From the NCBI GenBank assembly GCA_900543525.1, contig UQRS01000021.1, positions 1 through 28,515 on the forward strand: 28,515 nucleotides of DNA. The letters are read 5' to 3'. Below, one piece after another: positions 23,552-28,515 of the stretch (its first letter is position 1; every line of letters begins with the position of its first letter). The position numbers were made by a program, and so were the translations under genes. This DNA comes from an uncultured Oscillospiraceae bacterium. Lineage in GTDB: Bacteria > Bacillota > Clostridia > Oscillospirales > Acutalibacteraceae. The notes beneath the pieces were generated by a model that made no database searches, was not told the origin of the DNA, and saw only the letters and a program-made list of their open reading frames with translations.

Positions 23552-24299
23552 GGCCGGTGTCCTCCTTCCTCTCCTTATATACGCCGAGGGGGTAGTAGGG
23601 CAGCATGTTGTCCCGCAGCCACTGGAAGGCGTCGACCGGTGACATTCCCCAGTTGGTCGGACAGGTGCTGATTACTTCAATGATCGAGAAGCCCTTTCTC
23701 TCCATCTGGTTCCGAAAGCCCTTGCGGATGGCCTCTTTCGCCTGACGGATATGCGGCACGGTGTCCACCGTGACCCGCTCGGCCAGCGCCACTCCGTCGA
23801 GGGTGGAGAGCATCTCGCACACCCGCACCGGATTGCCGGAGTAGCTGACATCCCGGCCGTAGGGCGTCGTCTGCGTCACCTGTCCCGGAAGGGTGGTCGG
23901 CGCCATCTGTCCCCCGGTCATGCCGTAAATTGCATTGTTGATAAAGATGACCGTGATGTTCTCCCCGCGGGTGGCGGCATGCACCGTCTCGGCCGTGCCG
24001 ATGGCGGCAAGGTCGCCGTCCCCCTGATAGGTGAAAACCACATTCTCCGGCCGGGCGCGCTTGATGCCGGTCGCCACCGCCGGCGCACGGCCGTGCGGCG
24101 CTTCAATCATATCGCAGCCGAAGTAGTCATAGGCCATAACCGCGCAGCCGACCGGCGCAACGCCGACTGTTTTCCCCTCGATCCCGAGTTCATCCATAAC
24201 CTCCGCCACGAGACGATGTACAATCCCGTGACCGCACCCCGGACAGTAGTGGGTGGGGCGGTCGATCAAAGCTTTCGGTTTGTCAAACACAATCGCCAT
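23538..24299 (-). CDS. 2-oxoacid:ferredoxin oxidoreductase, beta subunit (TPP-binding)
   Basis: A 253-residue thiamine-diphosphate-binding subunit. It starts with a conserved HYCPGCGHGIVHRLV, then PVGCAVMAYDYFGCDMIEAPHGRAPAVATGIKRA in successive parts, the TPP/magnesium motif GDGDLAAIGTAE...INNAIYGMTGGQMAPTT, and TCPTNWG near the end. It oxidatively decarboxylates a 2-oxoacid with CoA and passes electrons to ferredoxin. It overlaps the alpha-subunit stop as TAATG, a typical translational-coupling junction. No [4Fe-4S] cysteine cluster of the longer POR beta type is seen beyond CPGC, so the neighbouring ferredoxin is a likely partner. Confidence 0.93.
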   Translation of the reverse strand: MAIVFDKPKALIDRPTHYCPGCGHGIVHRLVAEVMDELGIEGKTVGVAPVGCAVMAYDYFGCDMIEAPHGRAPAVATGIKRARPENVVFTYQGDGDLAAIGTAETVHAATRGENITVIFINNAIYGMTGGQMAPTTLPGQVTQTTPYGRDVSYSGNPVRVCEMLSTLDGVALAERVTVDTVPHIRQAKEAIRKGFRNQMERKGFSIIEVISTCPTNWGMSPVDAFQWLRDNMLPYYPLGVYKERKEDTGHDGL

Positions 24300-25363
24300 T
24301 ATACTGCACCTCCGGCAATTTCTCTGATTTTTGCGAGAATTTCATCCGGCTCGGGAATCACGCCGCCGGTGCGGCCGAAAAACTCCACCGGACGGCTGCA
24401 CTCGATCGCCAGTTTGACGTCGTCGATCATCTGGCCGCGGCTCATCTCAACCGTCAGAAAGGCCTTTACCGTTTCTGCCCGGCGGCGGAGTTCGGCCGAC
24501 GGAAACGGCCAGAGGGTAATCGGCCTAAAGCAGCCGACCTTGATCCCTTCGGCGCGCGCCTCCTTCACGGCCGCCTGAACGACGCGGGCGGTCGCGCCGT
24601 AGGCCACCACCAGAATCTCGGCGTCCTCGGCCATAAAGTCGGCAAAGCGGCACTCCTTTTCCTTGATACGGTCGTACCGCTCAAACCGCTCGGCGATTTT
24701 TGCCTCCAGCTCGTCGGCCTGCAAAAAGAGGGAGTTGATGACATTGTGCTCCCTTTTGCCCTGATGACCGGTCAGCGCCCACGGCTTTTCGGGGAGGGGC
24801 TTCTCCCCTTCCTCTTTGAAGGAGACAGGCTCCATCATCTGCCCCAGCATGCCGTCGGCCAGAATCATGGCCGGCACGCGGTAAGCGTCGGAGAGGTCAA
24901 AGGCCACGCCGACCAGATCAACCATTTCCTGCACGGTGGAGGGGGCAAAGACCAGAATGTGGAAATCGCCGTGTCCCATGGCGCGGGTCGCCTGCCAATA
25001 GTCGGCCTGCGACGGCTGAATGCCGCCGAGTCCCGGGCCGCCCCGCTGCACATTGATAATCAGGCCGGGCACATCCGCCCCCGCCATGTAGGAGATCCCC
25101 TCGCTCTTGAGGCTGATGCCGGGCGAGGATGAGGAGGTCATCGCCCGGATGCCGGCCGCGCCGGCCCCCTGCACCATGTTGATAGCCGCAATCTCACTCT
25201 CGGCCTGCAGATATGTTCCGCCGATTTTGGGCAGCTTTTTGGCCATATAGGCGGCCAACTCGGTCTGGGGCGTGATCGGATAGCCGAAGAAATGATGACA
25301 TCCGGCGCGGATCGCCGCCTCCGCCAGAGCCTCGTTGCCCTTCATCAATACTTTTTCAGACAT
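24299..25363 (-). CDS. vorB: 2-oxoacid:ferredoxin oxidoreductase, alpha subunit (VorB type)
   Basis: A 354-residue alpha subunit. It shows HHFFGYPITPQTELAAYMAK, EIAAINMVQGAGAAGIRAMTSSSSPG, a GGPGLGGIQPSQADYW loop, and ILADGMLGQMMEP, the pattern of the VorB group (2-oxoisovalerate or similar branched-chain acids) as opposed to the longer KorA fusions with a gamma domain. The exact substrate cannot be proven from sequence; 2-oxoglutarate is the main alternative. AAAGGAAGGG precedes the ATG. A 158-bp gap with an inverted repeat separates it from the ferredoxin gene, the only loose joint in the operon. Confidence 0.9.
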   Translation of the reverse strand: MSEKVLMKGNEALAEAAIRAGCHHFFGYPITPQTELAAYMAKKLPKIGGTYLQAESEIAAINMVQGAGAAGIRAMTSSSSPGISLKSEGISYMAGADVPGLIINVQRGGPGLGGIQPSQADYWQATRAMGHGDFHILVFAPSTVQEMVDLVGVAFDLSDAYRVPAMILADGMLGQMMEPVSFKEEGEKPLPEKPWALTGHQGKREHNVINSLFLQADELEAKIAERFERYDRIKEKECRFADFMAEDAEILVVAYGATARVVQAAVKEARAEGIKVGCFRPITLWPFPSAELRRRAETVKAFLTVEMSRGQMIDDVKLAIECSRPVEFFGRTGGVIPEPDEILAKIREIAGGAV

Positions 25364-25397
25364 ATGCTTAAAACCCTTCCTTTCCGCACGGTGGGTG

Positions 25398-25458
25398 GCT
25401 CCGCTTTCAAACCTGAAAACGCCGGGAAACGGTAAAATTCTCTCCTGGAAAGCGGAGC
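25398..25458. repeat. 11-bp inverted repeat in the ferredoxin-vorB gap
   Basis: GCTCCGCTTTC (25398-25408) and GAAAGCGGAGC (25448-25458) are perfect inverted copies with 39 nt between them. Closer to the ferredoxin stop, CCTCC/GGAGG with flanking AT-rich arms (25488-25527) makes a second hairpin, on the minus strand followed by TTTTATTT. Together they may set the ratio of ferredoxin to enzyme subunits. Confidence 0.55.
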
Positions 25459-25521
25459 ACAGGGAATGTATTTTCTTTTATCTTTTGGTTAAATAAAACC
25501 TCCTTTTTTCGGGAGGCGGTT

Positions 25522-25728
25522 TTATTTTTCAACCCGGATCGCAACATCCGGACACATTGTCGCGCACATCGCGCAGGAGATACAGCTGCTCTGATCGGGC
25601 GCGCTGGCCGGATGATACCCCTTGACGTTCAGCCTCTCTTTCGCGATCACCAGCACCTTCTTCGGACATACATGCACACAAAGGCCGCAGCCCTTGCAGC
25701 GATCTTCATTGATCGTTACTCTGATCAT
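25522..25728 (-). CDS. 2[4Fe-4S] ferredoxin subunit (delta-type) of the Vor complex
   Basis: A 68-residue ferredoxin with two complete cluster motifs, CKGCGLCVHVCP (Cys 11, 14, 17, 21) and CISCAMCATMCP (Cys 49, 52, 55, 59). The 27-residue spacing between them is longer than in ordinary clostridial ferredoxin, as in VorD/KorD subunits. Start: GGAGGTG lies 5 nt before the ATG at 25728; a longer reading into the upstream gene has no ribosome site. It follows the ATPase gene by 38 bp and probably carries electrons from the TPP subunit to the cell's ferredoxin pool. Confidence 0.93.
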   Translation of the reverse strand: MIRVTINEDRCKGCGLCVHVCPKKVLVIAKERLNVKGYHPASAPDQSSCISCAMCATMCPDVAIRVEK

Positions 25729-25766
25729 TCTTACACCTCCGTCACATATCGGATTTGCCGCGGCCT

Positions 25767-26420
25767 TTACCACGGCGCTTTTACTACAGGCGTCAGAGGC
25801 AGTGGGCAAGGCAGCTCCCCCTCGGTCGCGCTGTTCAGAAAATCGGGATAACAGGTAAAAACAAGCGGCAGGCCGAGCCTTTCGCAAACTGCCTTTGCAT
25901 AAGGAAGGCTGCCGGTCACCGTGTCCGCTTCCGTCTCCATACAAAGATGGGAGTTGTTGACCACGCCGGTCGCACGCAGACGGGACGTCGCCTCAATCTG
26001 ACGGAGAATTTCTTCTGCTCCGGCGGGATCGGCAATCTGCTCCCGGCGTGCGTTGATCACATAAAGCATGTCGTAACCGCCGTCGGCGATTTCTCCCGCA
26101 TAGCAGCCGAGCGCCGTCGCGCCGGCGTCGTCGCCGCCCGCGTCGATTAGCACATAGCCCGACTCCTGCGAAAGCGCGCCCCCAATCTCCGCCGGGAGAG
26201 AGGGCGTGTCCAGCGTGCTGCCGGAAAAATTCGGCGCGACGACCCGGATGCCGCTTTGCTCCAGCAGGTCGGTATAATCCGACGAGCGAAAATACGGGTT
26301 TACAATGTCCAGATCAATCAGCGTCACTCCCGCCTCCTTCGCCAGACGGAGGGCAAGATTTACGGCAAAGGTGGTTTTTCCGCTGCCGTAATGACCGCAT
26401 ATGACAATTTTGTTTTTCAA
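25767..26420 (-). CDS. P-loop ATPase of the MinD/ParA-like class, first gene of the vor operon
   Basis: A 217-residue cytoplasmic NTPase: KNKIVICGHYGSGKTTFAVNLAL with Walker A, LIDLDIVNPYFRSSDY (switch I-like), VLIDAGGDDAGA (Walker B), and VVNNSHLCMETEA as base-recognition region. Its role is unknown; a cofactor- or cluster-maturation, or regulatory role for the oxidoreductase is inferred from the operon. Start: TTG at 26420, with GGTGAAGG 8 nt upstream; GTGs at 26435 and 26438 lie only about 4-7 nt after the predicted transcription start, so they are rejected. A longer upstream reading is just antisense of the aldo/keto reductase. The same gene beside ferredoxin and vor genes is familiar in Clostridia. 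Confidence 0.83.
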   Translation of the reverse strand: MKNKIVICGHYGSGKTTFAVNLALRLAKEAGVTLIDLDIVNPYFRSSDYTDLLEQSGIRVVAPNFSGSTLDTPSLPAEIGGALSQESGYVLIDAGGDDAGATALGCYAGEIADGGYDMLYVINARREQIADPAGAEEILRQIEATSRLRATGVVNNSHLCMETEADTVTGSLPYAKAVCERLGLPLVFTCYPDFLNSATEGELPCPLPLTPVVKAPW

Positions 26421-26448
26421 GTTCAAAGCCTTCACCACTTTATTTAAA

Positions 26449-26477
26449 ATTATAGCACGCAGTCCCCTGCTTTTCAA
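26449..26477 (-). promoter_or_regulatory. Sigma-A promoter of the vor operon
   Basis: TTGAAA (26472-26477) and TATAAT (26449-26454) on the minus strand, 17 bp apart, with an extended TGC before the -10. Start near 26442, leaving about 22 nt to the TTG start of the ATPase gene. It is back to back with the promoter at 26515-26543 (37 bp between -35 boxes). Confidence 0.85.
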
Positions 26478-26514
26478 GCCGAAGGAGGATAAATCGCGGT
26501 GCGCGTAAAAAGCA

Positions 26515-26543
26515 TGGACAAACTCTTTCCAAAATGCTATAAT
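26515..26543 (+). promoter_or_regulatory. Promoter of the aldo/keto reductase operon
   Basis: TGGACA (26515-26520) and TATAAT (26538-26543), 17 bp apart, with an extended TGC before the -10. Start near 26550, which gives an unusually long leader of about 138 nt. Confidence 0.8.
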
Positions 26544-26549
26544 GGCCGC

Positions 26550-26674
26550 AGGAAGAAGCTTCCTTTTTCCTTCACAGGGCAGAAGATTTCGGCCGTTTGC
26601 ACGGTGCCGGAGTCCGCGTCCGGATTTCAAAACCTGCATTTTACCGTCTGCGGTAAAACTACACCTTATTTTAC
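26550..26674 (+). promoter_or_regulatory. Structured 5' leader of the aldo/keto reductase gene
   Basis: Three hairpins: AGGAAG/CTTCCT (26550-26564) followed by Ts, at the very start; CCGGA/TCCGG (26607-26623); and a perfect TTTTACC/GGTAAAA stem with 6-nt loop (26639-26658) 16 nt before the ribosome site GGAGG (26675-26679). It does not match a riboswitch class I can recognise. The first hairpin with its T-run may pause or terminate early. Confidence 0.45.
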
Positions 26675-26687
26675 GGAGGTTATGCAC

Positions 26688-27686
26688 ATGTACACAGCAG
26701 ATGAAAAACGATATGACGGGCGTATGCCCTACCGCTTCTGCGGCAAAAGCGGCCTGAAGCTGCCGGCCATCTCCCTTGGAATGTGGCAGAATTTCGGCGA
26801 CTACAAGCCCTATGACAACAGCCGCAAAATGGCTCTGCGCGCCTTCGACCTTGGTGTTACCCATTTTGATCTGGCCAACAACTACGGTCCCACTCCCGGC
26901 TCGGCGGAGGAGACCTTCGGCAAAATCCTGCGAGATGATCTGAAACCGCACCGCGATGAGCTGATTATCTCGACCAAGGCGGGGTATGAGATGTGGCAGG
27001 GTCCTTACGGACAGGGCGGCAGCCGGAAGTATCTGCTCGCCAGCCTGGATCAGAGTCTGCAGCGTATGGGGCTGGACTATGTTGATATTTTCTACTCTCA
27101 CCGTTTCGACAGCGAAACCCCGCTGGAGGAGACGATGGGCGCCCTCGCCACCGCGGTAAAATCCGGCAAGGCGCTGTATGTCGGCATTTCCTCCTACAAC
27201 GCCGAGCAGACCCGTCAGGCATACGAAATTCTGAAGGATATGGGAGTGCGCTGCCTCATCCATCAGCCGAGTTATTCCATGCTTAATCGCTCGATTGAAA
27301 AAGATCTGCTTTCGACACTGGAAGATTTAGGCATGGGTTCGATCGCATTTTGTCCGCTGGAGCAGGGCATACTAACCTCACGCTACATCTCGGGCATTCC
27401 GTCGGACTCCCGGGTGGCCATTCCCTACGGCTCGCTGAACGAGAAGAGCATTACAGAGGAACGCATCGCCAAGGTGCGCCGGCTCAGCGCGATTGCGGCC
27501 GAGCGCGGACAGACCATGGCGCAGCTGGCGCTGGCCTGGATCCTGCGCGGCGGACATGTTACCTCCGCTCTGATCGGCGCCAGCCGGGTCGAGCAAATTG
27601 AAGAGAATGTCGGTGCCGTCCGCAACCTTGATTTCACCGGCGAGGAGCTGGCGGCGATTGACGCCATCCTCACGGGACAGGAATAA
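26688..27686 (+). CDS. Aldo/keto reductase, YghZ (L-glyceraldehyde-3-phosphate reductase)-like
   Basis: A 332-residue NADPH-dependent (beta/alpha)8 oxidoreductase. It closely matches the YghZ/AKR14 pattern: ISLGMWQNFG, HFDLANNYGPTPGSAEETFGKIL with catalytic Asp and Tyr, LIISTKAGYEMWQGPYGQGGSRKYLLASLDQSL in adjacent parts (catalytic Lys), DIFYSHRFD (His), and QGILTSRYISG, then a C-terminal NADP-binding ALIGASRVEQIEENV. E. coli YghZ reduces L-glyceraldehyde 3-phosphate and detoxifies methylglyoxal; the same role is inferred here. Start: GGAGG is 8 nt before the ATG at 26688 and 2 nt before the ATG at 26682. The next gene begins 6 bp after its stop. Confidence 0.93.
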   Translation: MYTADEKRYDGRMPYRFCGKSGLKLPAISLGMWQNFGDYKPYDNSRKMALRAFDLGVTHFDLANNYGPTPGSAEETFGKILRDDLKPHRDELIISTKAGYEMWQGPYGQGGSRKYLLASLDQSLQRMGLDYVDIFYSHRFDSETPLEETMGALATAVKSGKALYVGISSYNAEQTRQAYEILKDMGVRCLIHQPSYSMLNRSIEKDLLSTLEDLGMGSIAFCPLEQGILTSRYISGIPSDSRVAIPYGSLNEKSITEERIAKVRRLSAIAAERGQTMAQLALAWILRGGHVTSALIGASRVEQIEENVGAVRNLDFTGEELAAIDAILTGQE

Positions 27687-27692
27687 GCGTTT

Positions 27693-28214
27693 ATGAAAAG
27701 CGTACTGATCGTTGTAGATTTTCAAAAGGACTTCGTCGACGGCGCCCTGGGATTTCCGGGCGCCGCTTCTCTCGACGAAAAAATTTACGAAAAGGTGCAA
27801 AAGGCCAAGGCAAAGGGTACGGACGTCATCTTCACCTATGACACGCACGGGGAGGATTACCTCTCCACGCCCGAGGGGCGGGAGCTGCCGATTCCGCACT
27901 GCCTGCGCGGGAGCGAGGGGTGGCAGCTCTACGGTCGGACGGCTGAGACGGTCAACCGTACCACGCTGGGGTTTGAAAAGCAGCAGTTTGCCTCTGTCGA
28001 GCTGGCGGAGTATCTGCGCAGCGCGAAATACGAGCAAATTGAGCTGGTGGGTCTGGTCTCCAACATCTGCGTCATTGCCAACGCCATGCTGCTCAAAACC
28101 GTTTTACCCGAAGCAGAAGTCATCGTTTATCGGGATTTATGCGCCTCTCCCGACCCAAAATTGCATGAAGAAGCCATGGATATCATGCAATGTGTCCACA
28201 TTCATGTAAAATAG
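27693..28214 (+). CDS. Cysteine hydrolase of the isochorismatase/nicotinamidase family
   Basis: A 173-residue hydrolase. The catalytic triad of the nicotinamidase branch is in place: Asp9 in VVDFQKDFVDG, Lys96 in FEKQQF, Cys126 in GLVSNICVIANAM with the cis-peptide VS before it. Metal ligands Asp50 and His52 (TYDTHGED) and His69 (IPHCLRG) also match nicotinamidase more than isochorismatase. It probably turns nicotinamide or a related amide into the acid for NAD salvage, but other small amides are possible. Start: AGGAA lies about 10 nt before the ATG. It is 6 bp downstream of the aldo/keto reductase, so the two are co-transcribed. Confidence 0.85.
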   Translation: MKSVLIVVDFQKDFVDGALGFPGAASLDEKIYEKVQKAKAKGTDVIFTYDTHGEDYLSTPEGRELPIPHCLRGSEGWQLYGRTAETVNRTTLGFEKQQFASVELAEYLRSAKYEQIELVGLVSNICVIANAMLLKTVLPEAEVIVYRDLCASPDPKLHEEAMDIMQCVHIHVK

Positions 28215-28288
28215 TATGGACTTTTGTGCTAAATTTTAAAAAAATTCTAAAAAAACCAGAAATTAAGACCGAATTTTTATAAAAACCT

Positions 28289-28317
28289 TTGACTTTTTAT
28301 AAACCGTCATATATAAT
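28289..28317 (+). promoter_or_regulatory. Consensus-like promoter facing the tRNA-Thr gene
   Basis: TTGACT (28289-28294) and TATAAT (28312-28317) with a 17-bp spacer on the plus strand. The predicted start near 28324 is just before the tRNA terminator hairpin, and a transcript would run antisense through the tRNA. No plus-strand gene follows inside the window. Confidence 0.65.
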
Positions 28318-28330
28318 GTGTTTGTGCTTG

Positions 28331-28360
28331 AAAAAAGGGCACGGCTTTACAGCCATGCCC
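28331..28360 (-). terminator. Intrinsic terminator of the tRNA-Thr gene
   Basis: On the minus strand GGGCATGGCT (rc of 28351-28360), loop GTAA, AGCCGTGCCC (rc of 28337-28346), then TTTTTT. The 10-bp stem has one G-U pair. It begins 7 bp after the encoded CCA end. Confidence 0.9.
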
Positions 28361-28367
28361 TTGCATA

Positions 28368-28443
28368 TGGAGCTGGAGATGGGACTCGAACCCACGACCT
28401 GCTGATTACGAATCAGCTGCTCTACCAACTGAGCCACTCCAGC
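28368..28443 (-). tRNA. tRNA-Thr (anticodon CGT)
   Basis: A complete cloverleaf of 76 nt including an encoded CCA. Acceptor arms GCTGGAG (5', at 28437-28443) and CTCCAGC (28372-28378), D-arm GCTC-AGTTGGTA-GAGC, anticodon stem CTGAT/ATCAG with loop TTCGTAA, and T-arm GTGGG-TTCGAGT-CCCAT. Anticodon CGU reads ACG (Thr). It is a single gene with its own promoter and terminator. Confidence 0.97.
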
Positions 28444-28453
28444 GACATTTGCT

Positions 28454-28481
28454 ATTATAACATAATATTTTCCTAAGTCAA
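28454..28481 (-). promoter_or_regulatory. Promoter of the tRNA-Thr gene
   Basis: TTGACT (28476-28481) and TATAAT (28454-28459), 16 bp apart on the minus strand, with TGT before the -10. The start is near 28447, a few bases before the mature 5' end. Confidence 0.85.
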
Positions 28482-28515
28482 GTGCAAATTTTTAAGCAAG
28501 GAGGATTGGGTCTCT

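Noticed and set aside
26421..27263. Long N-terminal extension of the P-loop ATPase
   Set aside because: It is antisense to the aldo/keto reductase gene and upstream of the ATPase promoter.

Overview
The window is a gene-dense piece of a moderately GC-rich, strictly anaerobic Clostridia genome, most likely from the Oscillospirales/Ruminococcaceae side. This is inferred from a Gram-positive PolC, the HisZ/short-HisG pair, the clostridial order pyrH-frr-uppS-cdsA-dxr-rseP-ispG-polC, ferredoxin-linked 2-oxoacid metabolism, an [FeFe]-hydrogenase-like protein and frequent GTG/TTG starts. Nearly everything lies on the minus strand; only the last two protein genes (26688-28214) are on the plus strand.

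Layout, read in the direction of minus-strand transcription. (1) 28443-28368: a single tRNA-Thr(CGT) gene with its own promoter and terminator. (2) 26477-22945: a promoter, then a P-loop ATPase, a 2[4Fe-4S] ferredoxin and the alpha, beta and gamma subunits of a VorB-type 2-oxoacid:ferredoxin oxidoreductase, ended by a strong terminator. (3) 22634-21334: a monocistronic MFS transporter. (4) 21314-17834: a five-gene redox-signalling module: DRTGG protein, RsbW-like GHKL ATPase, [FeFe]-hydrogenase-like protein with sensory-type active-site substitutions, second DRTGG protein, PHP phosphoesterase. It ends in a terminator. (5) 17673-11086: pyrH-frr-uppS-cdsA-dxr-rseP-ispG, joining UMP kinase and ribosome recycling to isoprenoid and lipid precursor supply and a site-2 protease. 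(6) 10741-6363: polC with its own promoter. (7) 6362-1: hisZ-G-D-C-B-A-I-E from a promoter that abuts the polC stop codon. The operon lacks hisH and hisF at the two places where they normally sit. Divergent from block 2, an aldo/keto reductase and a nicotinamidase-like hydrolase form a small plus-strand operon with a long structured leader.

Nine sigma-A-type promoters could be read directly, each with a 16-17 bp spacer, and several of them decide start codons. Two gaps over 300 bp (10662-11085 and 22555-23011) hold promoters and unusually strong inverted repeats, but no convincing protein gene.

The least ordinary content is the sensory-hydrogenase module, the his operon without its glutamine amidotransferase/cyclase pair, a promoter firing into the tRNA-Thr gene from the antisense side, and terminators pointing the wrong way inside the pyrH operon. 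I did not find a clearly new defence or mobile system; there are no transposases, integrases or CRISPR arrays.
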